Source of the DNA: Pseudomonas sp.
GTDB taxonomy: Bacteria > Pseudomonadota > Gammaproteobacteria > Pseudomonadales > Pseudomonadaceae
Assembly: GCA_007117785.1 (NCBI GenBank)
Contig: SKFV01000161.1
Coordinates: forward strand, 1 to 19,932
Reading direction: 5' to 3'
Length of the DNA stretch: 19,932 nucleotides
The notes beneath the pieces are model-generated. The model saw only the letters and a program-made list of their open reading frames with translations. It ran no database searches and was not told where the DNA came from. Made by a program: the position numbers and the translations under genes. Positions 13,415-19,932 of this stretch are shown here, one piece after another. Every line of letters starts with the position of its first letter. Position 1 is the stretch's first letter.

Positions 13415-15394
13415 TCAGAAGCGATAGTTCGCGCCCAGATAGAGGTAACGCGCATCCGGGTCATTCCCCGCACCGCCGGTCCCGGCATTGTTGGCAACGA
13501 AGTTGTCCGGGTCCGGGCGATCAAACAGGTTGTCTACACCGGCAAAGATGTCCAGTTGCGTGCTCCACTGGTAACCCAGTTGCAGGTCCACCCAGGTGAG
13601 GTTGGTGTCGTAAGCCGGGCACACGCCGCGACAACCGATCTGTTGCGAACGGAAATCCCGCAGGTGGCGGGCACGCAGGGTAAAGTTCCAGTCCGCCAGG
13701 CTGTACTGGCTTTCCAGCCGCAGGGTATGCCGCGGCCGACCGAACAGCCGTTGATCGCTGTCGCGGTCACGCGCATCCAGCCAGTCATAGCTGGCCTGCA
13801 AAGCCAGTTGATCGGTCGCCGCCCAACGCGCTGCCAGTTCCAGCCCGCGCAGGCGTGCCCGTTCCACGTTCTGGTATTGGGTCAGGTTGCGCACGCCACC
13901 GCCCGGCAAGGGCTCACTGCCGATCTGGATGGCTTGAATCAGATCCCGGACCCGGCTCTCATGCAGCGTCGCGTCCAGTTGCCACACCCCCAGATCAACC
14001 CCCAAGGCCAATTCCAGCGCCTTTGAACGCTCCGGCTGCAGATCCGGGTTGCCCAGAATCAGACTGCGCCCGCCGCCGCGGGTGAAGCTGGCATATTGCT
14101 CCAACAGGGACGGCGCCCGGAAGCCTTCGCCATACCCAAGCCGACCGCGCCAGATATCGCCCTGCCAACCCAGACTGATGCGCGGGGTAAAGGCATTGTC
14201 ACCGTCATCGAAGCGGTCATAACGGCCACCCCACACCAGCGTCCAGGCATCATTCAGCGCCCATTCATCCTGGGCAAAGGCAAAGCTGTTGTTGCGCTTA
14301 ACCGCCCGTGAGTTGATGGTCACATCCAGCTCATCGCGGTTGTGCCCACCACCCAGGGCCAGCTGGTGCGCGGTAGTCAACGGCAAGCGATAGAACAGAT
14401 CGGTCTGGTACTGGCGGTAATCACTGTCTTCGCGCCGGGTTTCCGGGAAGCTGCGGTTGGTGCTGCCGAGGCTGCGGCCATAACTGCCGCGCAGCCGCAA
14501 TTCACCCGGCCCGACCAGCCGCTCCCAGGCCAGGCTGCCAAAGGTGCGCTGCTCGTCTTCATAGCGGCTGAATGGAACGGCATCAAAGACTGGCGGGACC
14601 GACCCTGGCCGGCGAATAAGCGCTTGCGCATCCAGGTCGTTATCACGCTTGAAATGCTCCAACGTCCAGTCCAGCGACTGGCTATCATCCAGCGCCCAGC
14701 TACCGCGGTAGGCCAGCGACAGGTTGATCAGGCGGCCCTTGTCATCTTCCAGATCACCGGAACGGCGATAGGACTGCCGATGCAGTTGCTCCAGGGTCAG
14801 GGCATGCCCGAGCCGCTCATTGCCGGTGTCAAGGTGGAAACCGGTATTCAGCGTCTCCCGGCCACCATCGGTCGCGCCGATAACCGAGCGTACCCGCACC
14901 CCCGGATTACTGCCCGGGCGGCGCGTAATCACATTGACCACCCCGCCAAGAGCATCCGAGCCATAGAGCGACGACATCGGACCACGGACCACCTCGATGC
15001 GCTCGACATCGTAGAGACTCAACTGGTTGGGATTATTGCTGCTGTAGTTGTTGGTTCGACGTTGCCCATCCACCAGAATCAGACTCTGGTTGGTATTGAA
15101 GCCACGAATGGAAATAGACCCAGTGGCACCGCCGCTATTGGCTTGCACGCCGCTGGCATTCTTCAGTACCGAGGTGACATTGTGTGCCGCACCTCGCTCG
15201 ATACGGCTGCGATCAAACACCTCGACCGAGGCCTGCACATCGGCAATCGCCTGGCTGCTGCCGGAGGCGGTTACCACCATGGGTTGCAGGTGGTGGCTGT
15301 CGGCATGCACGCCGATCGACCAACTGCCGGTCACTAATAGCAAACTGCATACAAGGGTTGGCCTGCCTGTGCGGCGGCCAGAAAAAATCATCAT
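13415..15394 (-). CDS. TonB-dependent outer-membrane receptor (FepA/CirA-like), substrate unknown
   Basis: This 659-residue protein has a signal peptide cleaved near Ala31 (VHA|DS). A TonB box (MVVTAS) follows, then a plug domain with SGVQANSGGATGSISIRGF, LILVDGQR and VERIEVVRGPMSSLYGSDALGGVVNV-like motifs (quoted in parts), and a 22-strand barrel ending in Tyr-Arg-Phe, a proper beta-signal. The plug is that of FepA/CirA/BtuB-like receptors and is clearly different from OprC. The mature chain holds only two cysteines, Cys588 and Cys592 (CRGVC), in a late loop, so a disulfide or metal site is likely. It imports a siderophore or other metal complex; which one cannot be read. DUF2946 copy 2 precedes it by 62 bases and the polyferredoxin follows. 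Confidence 0.9.
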   Translation of the reverse strand: MMIFSGRRTGRPTLVCSLLLVTGSWSIGVHADSHHLQPMVVTASGSSQAIADVQASVEVFDRSRIERGAAHNVTSVLKNASGVQANSGGATGSISIRGFNTNQSLILVDGQRRTNNYSSNNPNQLSLYDVERIEVVRGPMSSLYGSDALGGVVNVITRRPGSNPGVRVRSVIGATDGGRETLNTGFHLDTGNERLGHALTLEQLHRQSYRRSGDLEDDKGRLINLSLAYRGSWALDDSQSLDWTLEHFKRDNDLDAQALIRRPGSVPPVFDAVPFSRYEDEQRTFGSLAWERLVGPGELRLRGSYGRSLGSTNRSFPETRREDSDYRQYQTDLFYRLPLTTAHQLALGGGHNRDELDVTINSRAVKRNNSFAFAQDEWALNDAWTLVWGGRYDRFDDGDNAFTPRISLGWQGDIWRGRLGYGEGFRAPSLLEQYASFTRGGGRSLILGNPDLQPERSKALELALGVDLGVWQLDATLHESRVRDLIQAIQIGSEPLPGGGVRNLTQYQNVERARLRGLELAARWAATDQLALQASYDWLDARDRDSDQRLFGRPRHTLRLESQYSLADWNFTLRARHLRDFRSQQIGCRGVCPAYDTNLTWVDLQLGYQWSTQLDIFAGVDNLFDRPDPDNFVANNAGTGGAGNDPDARYLYLGANYRF

Positions 15395-15456
15395 GACTGA
15401 GGTCCTGAGCCAGATCTGTCCAGACCAGCACCGGGCTGGTCAACGCGACTGTGAGA

Positions 15457-15849
15457 TCAGGCGTACAGGGGTGAAGCGCGCGGGCTGGCCGGGGGCCAGT
15501 GTGGAGGCTGGCTGATCAGCGGCAGGGCGCTGGAGGGGTGAACGGGTGGATGCCAGGCGGGTGATGGCGGTAGTTGCCAATCGCTTGCCAGTAGCGCAAC
15601 GGAAGCACCACTGGAACACAGCGGGCAATCCGGTGCCAGCATGGCCATACTGGCAGGCATATGCCCACTGTCGTCCAGCGCTACTGTATGGACAGCACGC
15701 TCGGACAGCGAACAATAGGCGATCGACACCTCATCCGTGCTGTGGGTGACCATCTCAGCCTGGTGCAAGCAACAGGCATACATGTTGAGAAACAGGCACC
15801 AGCTCAGAACAAGGGCGATCAGTGAGCGACGATCACGTGACCTTGACAT
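15457..15849 (-). CDS. DUF2946 family protein, copy 2 (paralogue)
   Basis: The chosen ATG at 15849 gives 130 residues, the same length as copy 1. A longer in-frame start at 15999 would run back across the cupin gene and add 50 unconserved residues. By eye about 85 of 130 positions match copy 1 with no gaps. Shared features are the N-terminal helix ending in CCLHQ, Cys46, a His/Met stretch (61-70), the CPLC pair (75/78) and a Pro/His tail identical over residues 104-127. The strong DNA similarity of that tail suggests a fairly recent duplication or gene conversion. It precedes a different TonB receptor, so it may serve a second metal. No clear ribosome binding site is seen; a TATACT box lies nine bases upstream of the ATG. 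Confidence 0.83.
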   Translation of the reverse strand: MSRSRDRRSLIALVLSWCLFLNMYACCLHQAEMVTHSTDEVSIAYCSLSERAVHTVALDDSGHMPASMAMLAPDCPLCSSGASVALLASDWQLPPSPAWHPPVHPSSALPLISQPPHWPPASPRASPLYA

Positions 15850-15884
15850 AGCGTCAGAGTATAAGCAGCCCTGGACGGGGTTGG

Positions 15885-16571
15885 CTAGCCTATCGGTGAG
15901 CTTTGTTGCAGTCGCGGCAGACTGCCCAGCTTGAGCAGTACACGTGCATCGCTGGCGGCCTGCCAGCCACGCTGGCCCAGCCGGGGGTCCCGTACCCAAG
16001 AATGCGTCGGCAATACCATGCCCTCACTATCCATCAAGGTGCCTTCCAGCACCAGAAGCTCACCCCCGGCCACCGCTTCCAGTGCCAGACGTTCTCCGGC
16101 AGGGCAATGCTGCAACAGGGTCAGCTCGAGACCAAACCGGTGCAATTCGCAGTGCTCCCGCCCCTGGGCGTCCGGCACCCAGACCTGGTGCTGTGGGTGC
16201 AAACGCAAAAGCGCCTCATCCCCGTCAGCAAACTGATTGAGCTTGACGAACAGCAGACAGCCCGGCCGGGAACAAGGCGTATGCTCACTGCCCGGCGGAT
16301 GGCGCAGATAACTGCCTGCCGGGTAATCACCCGAGTCATCACTGAAGACCCCTTCCAGCACCAGAATTTCTTCCCCCTGCGGATGGCGGTGACGGGGAAA
16401 CTCGGCGTCAGGCAGATACTCCACCAGACTGGTCACCTGCCCCTGCTCCGGTGCTTCCCGCTCCAGCGGCCAGCGTTTGACCGGGGCCTGGGGCGCCGTC
16501 TGCCACTGCTGATCACCCGGGCGCACCCGCACCGCCTGACGGCGATCCATATTCAGAGGGGTAAAAACCAT
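15885..16571 (-). CDS. Bicupin protein with ChrR-like cupin domain
   Basis: The protein has 228 residues from ATG 16571, with GAGGAG seven bases upstream; an ATG at 16586 lies beyond that site. The N-terminal cupin is intact: HRHPQGEEILVLEG gives His61, His63 and Glu67/68, and the second motif PAGSYLRHPPGSEH gives His97, a complete metal site of the ChrR-like cupin type. Cys100 and Cys105 follow. The C-terminal half repeats the fold (AGERLALEAVAGGELLVLEG) but lacks the histidines, so it is probably structural. In ChrR this cupin senses oxidative stress and holds a sigma factor, but no zinc-binding anti-sigma N-terminus and no sigma gene are present here. It is cytoplasmic and the first gene of the metal block, 35 bases before DUF2946 copy 2. 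The ligand is unknown. Confidence 0.82.
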   Translation of the reverse strand: MVFTPLNMDRRQAVRVRPGDQQWQTAPQAPVKRWPLEREAPEQGQVTSLVEYLPDAEFPRHRHPQGEEILVLEGVFSDDSGDYPAGSYLRHPPGSEHTPCSRPGCLLFVKLNQFADGDEALLRLHPQHQVWVPDAQGREHCELHRFGLELTLLQHCPAGERLALEAVAGGELLVLEGTLMDSEGMVLPTHSWVRDPRLGQRGWQAASDARVLLKLGSLPRLQQSSPIG

Positions 16572-16698
16572 CGCGCAACTCCTCAACTTGAATGACCAGA
16601 AACATGATTCTAGTCAATTATTGGCCGCCATGGGCGTGATCTAATACCCGGATACCAAATTGCCACTAGCGGGCCAAAGGGCAAGCCGGGTAACTACC

Positions 16699-17859
16699 AT
16701 GTTCAACAACACCCTGTGGGAACGGATCAGCCATCTGCTGGATGAAGATCTGCAAGGCAGCGACTTGCCCAGCCTGCTGGCTCCACGCCGGCACATGCTG
16801 CTGCTCAGCCGCCGCCGCGCCATCCTGATCGTCAATCGGGTACGGCTGTTTGCCCTGTTGTTTGCCGTGCTGACACCCCTTTGGTCACTGGTCGATATCA
16901 TTGTGTTCCCACCGGAGCTATGGCTACCCTTGCTGGTCTTGCGTCTGTTGGTCAGCGCCGGTTTTTTCCTGCTGCTGACCTGCTACCAGCCGACCGGTGA
17001 ATTATCCCAGGCCTACAAGGCCCTGGCGGTGCTCTTTGCCATTCCGACGCTGTTCTATATCAGCTCACATACCCTGCTCGGCAGCTACGAACTGCACAGC
17101 GTGTCCGAAGCCGTTGGCGCCGGCTATGCCTTTCTGCCCTTTGTGCTGATGGCCGGTATGACCATTTTCCCGCTGACCCTGAGCGAGAATCTAGTGGTTA
17201 TTCTGCTGGTACTCGGTGCCCAGGCGCTGGCCGGTTATCTCAGCTGGAGCGTGCTCAACTGGCCCTCCTTTGCCGGTGCCTTCTGGTTGCTGATGCTGAT
17301 CGGCGGTGTCGGCGCCCTCGCCGGCATGAGCCAATTGGCCTTTATGCTGGCGCTGGTGCGAACCGCCATTCGCGATCCATTGACCGGCGTGTTCTCGCGC
17401 GGCAGCGGTGAAGAAATCTTCAAACTCAAATGGGATGCGGCCCAGCGCAATAACAGTGCGCTGGCATTGGCCTTTTTCGATCTGGATAACTTCAAGGCGC
17501 TCAACGATGCCTGGGGGCATGAAGCGGGTGATGTCGCCCTGCGCGATTGCGCCGAGCACTTGCTGCAAAGCTTGCGCAGCGCTGACAGCCTGGTGCGTTG
17601 GGGCGGTGAGGAGTTTCTGCTGATCATGCCGGATACCGACATGACTCAGGCTCGCCGCGCACTGGAGCGGGTCATGCAGCATGGCCTGGGCACACGCCCG
17701 GAAGGCCAGCCACTGACCGCCAGCGTGGGCCTGGCCGAGTTGCGCTTTGATCGGGCCAACAGCCGTGAAGAACTCCTGCAGCTGGCCGACCAGCGCATGT
17801 ATCGAGCCAAACAGAACGGCCGCAATAAAGTATGTGCCGTGAGCCTGACCGCCGCTTGA
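16699..17859 (+). CDS. Membrane-bound diguanylate cyclase (GGDEF)
   Basis: This 386-residue protein makes cyclic di-GMP from two GTP. After a soluble N-terminus of about 45 residues come roughly six transmembrane helices (about 50-225), a MASE-like sensor region of unknown ligand. The GGDEF domain begins at RDPLTGVFSR. It contains the FFDLDNFKALNDAWGHEAGD metal and nucleotide segment and the active loop RWGGEEF. The inhibitory I-site RSAD lies five residues before GGEEF, so product feedback is expected. The domain ends with the usual ADQRMYRAKQNGRN. There is no EAL domain. The ATG at 16699 is chosen over a TTG at 16660, although its ribosome binding site is weak. It is divergent from the cupin gene (127 bases) and convergent with modC (21 bases) with no terminator between. 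Confidence 0.93.
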   Translation: MFNNTLWERISHLLDEDLQGSDLPSLLAPRRHMLLLSRRRAILIVNRVRLFALLFAVLTPLWSLVDIIVFPPELWLPLLVLRLLVSAGFFLLLTCYQPTGELSQAYKALAVLFAIPTLFYISSHTLLGSYELHSVSEAVGAGYAFLPFVLMAGMTIFPLTLSENLVVILLVLGAQALAGYLSWSVLNWPSFAGAFWLLMLIGGVGALAGMSQLAFMLALVRTAIRDPLTGVFSRGSGEEIFKLKWDAAQRNNSALALAFFDLDNFKALNDAWGHEAGDVALRDCAEHLLQSLRSADSLVRWGGEEFLLIMPDTDMTQARRALERVMQHGLGTRPEGQPLTASVGLAELRFDRANSREELLQLADQRMYRAKQNGRNKVCAVSLTAA

Positions 17860-17880
17860 AGCTTGACAATACCCCGAGGC

Positions 17881-18951
17881 TTACCCCACCAGACTGGCGG
17901 TTTTCACGATTGCCTGCAGCTCGGTGCCCGGTTCCAGCTGCATCTGCTCGGCCGATTTACGCGTAATACGTGCCAGCAAGGGCTGGCCGGCATGTTCCAG
18001 ACGGATCAGGCTAAAGGCCGGATCCGTATCGGCGGCAAGTGCCAGCACTATGGCCGGCAGGCTGTTCAGCGCGCTGATGCCCGTTAACGGCGCCTCGGAC
18101 AGCAGCAGATCCCGCGCGGCAATACGTACCCGCACCTGTTCACCAGCCGGCATGCCGGCTGCTGGCACGTGCAGACTGCCGGCAGCCGTGGTGACCTTGA
18201 GCAGATGATAGTCCGCGTCATAGCTGTCTACCCTCGCCTGCAATACAGCTGCGGCGCTGGCCGCCGAGGCCAGCGGCAGATCAAGCCGGGTCAGCATGTC
18301 ATTCAGTGGCCCCTGCCCCAGGCTGCGCCCCTGCTCCAGTAACAACAGATGGTCAGCCACTTGCGCCACTTCTTCCAGCGTGTGGCTGACATAGAGGATG
18401 GGCGCCTGCAATTGTCCCGGCAGTCGCTGCAGATAGGGCATGATCTCTGCCTTGCTGGTGCTGTCCAGCGCCGCCAGCGGCTCGTCCAACAGCAGCAGCT
18501 GCGGGCTGCCGAGCAGGGCGCGGGCGATTGCGACGCGCTGGCGTTGACCGCCGGAGAGTTGATCCGGATAACGCGCCAGCAGCTCGCCCAGCCCCAGCCA
18601 CTCGATCGCCTCATTCTGGCTGATGTGCCGGCTTGCTGCTGGCACCCGCCGCCAGGCATAGCGCAAATTGCCCGCTACCGTCAGGTGGTCGAACAGGCTG
18701 GCTTCCTGGAAGACATAACCGACGGCACGTTCATGGGTAGCTTTAGTTTGCCGCCCCTGCTGCCAGTGCGCACCATTGATGCAGATATCGCCTTCGGCTG
18801 CCGGTTCAAAACCGGCCAGGCAGCGCAGCAGGGTAGTCTTGCCCGATCCGGAGCGACCAAAAATCGCTGTCACGCCCTGCCCCGGCAAGGATTCATCCAG
18901 TGCCAGGCTGAAGTCCGCGCGGACCAGGTTCAGGCGAAGGTCCAGGCTCAT
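17881..18951 (-). CDS. modC: Molybdate ABC transporter ATP-binding protein ModC
   Basis: This 356-residue cytoplasmic ATPase powers the ModABC molybdate importer. Walker A is GRSGSGKTT (32-40), the ABC signature LSGGQ is at 132-136, Walker B with its catalytic Glu is LLLLDE (152-157), and the switch His is His190. The C-terminal part (about 290-355) is a TOBE/Mop-type domain that binds molybdate in this family (around LPAIVLALA to ARITRKSAEQM), distinguishing ModC from other ABC ATPases. The ATG overlaps the modB stop as ATGA, so translation is coupled. Molybdate feeds molybdenum cofactor synthesis for enzymes such as nitrate reductase. Any ModE-regulated promoter would lie outside the window, upstream of modA. 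Confidence 0.96.
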   Translation of the reverse strand: MSLDLRLNLVRADFSLALDESLPGQGVTAIFGRSGSGKTTLLRCLAGFEPAAEGDICINGAHWQQGRQTKATHERAVGYVFQEASLFDHLTVAGNLRYAWRRVPAASRHISQNEAIEWLGLGELLARYPDQLSGGQRQRVAIARALLGSPQLLLLDEPLAALDSTSKAEIMPYLQRLPGQLQAPILYVSHTLEEVAQVADHLLLLEQGRSLGQGPLNDMLTRLDLPLASAASAAAVLQARVDSYDADYHLLKVTTAAGSLHVPAAGMPAGEQVRVRIAARDLLLSEAPLTGISALNSLPAIVLALAADTDPAFSLIRLEHAGQPLLARITRKSAEQMQLEPGTELQAIVKTASLVG

Positions 18952-19640
18952 TGTGCTGCCCCGACCAGACGAAAGCGCCGATTCAGTGCGTAAACACTGA
19001 GCAGCATGATAAAGGCCATGGCCATCAGGAACAGGGACAGACCATGGGCCGAGGCGTAGTCCATGGCTTCGACGTGGCTATAGATGGCAATCGAGGCCAC
19101 CTGAGTTTGCCCCGGAATACTGCCGCCAATCATCAGCAAAACACCGAATTCGCCCAGGGTGTGGGCAAAGGACAATACTGCAGCAGTCAGAAAACCGCGC
19201 CGACACAGCGGCAAGACCACGGTAAAAAAACGGTCCAGCGCCCCGGCGCGCAACGTGGCGGCGACTTCCAGCGGGCGACGGCCCATGCTCTGGAAGGCGT
19301 TCTGCAAGGGCTGCACCACAAAGGGCAGTGAATAGACCATCGAACCGATCACCAGCCCGGTAAAGGTAAAGGCCAGGTGACCAATGCCGATCTGCTCGAG
19401 AAAGCCACCCACCGCACCACGCGGGCCCAGCAGGATCAGCAGGTAAAAGCCGATCACGGTGGGCGGCAGTACCAGGGGCAGAGCCACCATGGCTTCGACC
19501 ACCACCTTGATGCGCCGTTGACTGTGCGCCAGCCACCAGGCCAGCGGCAGGCACAGCAGCAGCAAGAGGACGGTGCTGATCAGGGCCAGTTTCAGGGTCA
19601 GTTGCAGGGCTATCCAGTCAGCCGGGCTCAGGGTCCACAT
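18948..19640 (-). CDS. modB: Molybdate ABC transporter permease ModB
   Basis: This 230-residue inner-membrane protein has about five to six hydrophobic helices. It carries the cytoplasmic EAA loop that docks on ModC (LEVAATLRAGALDRFFTVVL, around the middle). The motifs PLVLPPTVIGFYLL and AHTLGEFGVLLMIGG are characteristic of ModB. It starts 8 bases after the modA stop and overlaps modC by four bases, so modABC form one tight operon. The length is normal for the family. Confidence 0.96.
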   Translation of the reverse strand: MWTLSPADWIALQLTLKLALISTVLLLLLCLPLAWWLAHSQRRIKVVVEAMVALPLVLPPTVIGFYLLILLGPRGAVGGFLEQIGIGHLAFTFTGLVIGSMVYSLPFVVQPLQNAFQSMGRRPLEVAATLRAGALDRFFTVVLPLCRRGFLTAAVLSFAHTLGEFGVLLMIGGSIPGQTQVASIAIYSHVEAMDYASAHGLSLFLMAMAFIMLLSVYALNRRFRLVGAAQ

Positions 19641-19648
19641 CAGCAGGG

Positions 19649-19932
19649 TCAGTCCTCGTCCGGCAGCACAAAGCCGTAGCGCTGCATGATCTCGCGGCTC
19701 TCGGCTCGGCCCATAAAATCAGCAAAGGCCTGCGCAGTCGCATTGCCTGCCGCCCGCCGAGTCAGCACAAAGCCCTGGTAAAGCGGTTCGTGCAAGCTGT
19801 CATCAATCAGGTAATAGCCGCCTTGGGTCGCAATCTCTGGGCTTTTGGCCAGAGCCAGGGCAACCAGTCCCATCTCCGCTGCCCCGCTCTGCACCAACTG
19901 CAGGGTGTGCATGATGTTTTCGCCATAGACCA
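19649..19932 (-). CDS. modA: Molybdate-binding periplasmic protein ModA (partial, 5' end outside window)
   Basis: About 93 C-terminal residues are visible, and the frame runs to the window edge. The segment reading VYGENI and then TLQLVQSGAAEMGLVAL matches the conserved late part of ModA, where oxyanion-contacting and hinge residues lie. The tail ends FADFMGRAESREIMQRYGF, the usual ModA C-terminus. ModA binds molybdate or tungstate in the periplasm and hands it to ModB. The stop precedes modB by 8 bases. Confidence 0.93.
   Translation of the reverse strand, partial: VYGENIMHTLQLVQSGAAEMGLVALALAKSPEIATQGGYYLIDDSLHEPLYQGFVLTRRAAGNATAQAFADFMGRAESREIMQRYGFVLPDED

Noticed and set aside
14342..15337. 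Plus-strand open frame (331 codons) opposite TonB receptor 2
   Set aside because: It is a shadow of the receptor, which has a signal peptide, plug and beta-signal in the minus frame.
15850..15999. Longer start for DUF2946 copy 2
   Set aside because: It would overlap the cupin gene in another frame and adds 50 residues absent from the 130-residue paralogue.
16604..16617. FNR-like site (TTGACTAGAATCAT on the minus strand) upstream of the cupin gene
   Set aside because: It matches only eight of ten consensus positions and lies too close to the cupin start for a normal class II promoter, and no -10 box is well placed.

Overview
This window comes from a gammaproteobacterium, most likely a pseudomonad. 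Halopseudomonas or a marine Pseudomonas relative is my guess, but no marker gene allows a firm assignment. The grounds are moderately high G+C, an OprC/NosA-type copper receptor preceded by a DUF2946 gene, a GTAG-type REP palindrome, an ANR/FNR-type site, and the modABC and TRAP-TAXI gene types. No tRNA, rRNA, CRISPR array, transposase or phage gene was seen.

Layout. At 1-2805 (+) is a TRAP-TAXI uptake system: the C-terminal part of the periplasmic binding protein, then a fused 4TM/12TM permease, closed by a strong terminator. At 2860-3885 (-) is a convergent cyclase-family hydrolase. At 4077-5375 (+) is trhP (yegQ), a U32-family tRNA hydroxylation enzyme. A 325-base gap holds a REP-like palindrome and what looks like a structured mgtE leader. 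At 5701-8986 (+) are mgtE (Mg2+ channel), uppP (undecaprenyl-diphosphatase) and apbE (lipoprotein FMN transferase). A 301-base gap carries two inverted CTCTCCCC-type repeats.

The block 9288-16571, all on the minus strand, is the accessory heart of the window. Read in transcription order it is a bicupin protein, DUF2946 copy 2, a FepA/CirA-like TonB receptor and a nine-helix membrane polyferredoxin. After a promoter with a well-placed ANR/FNR-type site come DUF2946 copy 1 and the copper receptor OprC/NosA. The two DUF2946 proteins are both 130 residues and about 65% identical, yet each precedes a different TonB receptor. I read the block as a metal-acquisition island: OprC for copper, the second receptor for an unknown metal chelate, and the polyferredoxin as a possible inner-membrane electron donor for metal reduction.

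At 16699-17859 (+) is a membrane diguanylate cyclase with an intact GGEEF site and I-site. At 17881-19932 (-) lie modC, modB and the 3' end of modA, a molybdate ABC importer. Copper import (OprC/NosA serves N2O reductase in denitrifiers), molybdate import and the ANR/FNR-type site would all suit anaerobic respiration, but no respiratory enzyme is encoded here, so that link is inference. The most interesting non-coding region is the mgtE leader. It has a good -10 box, a candidate 32-codon leader ORF, and an 8-bp stem that buries the mgtE ribosome binding site ten bases past the leader ORF stop.
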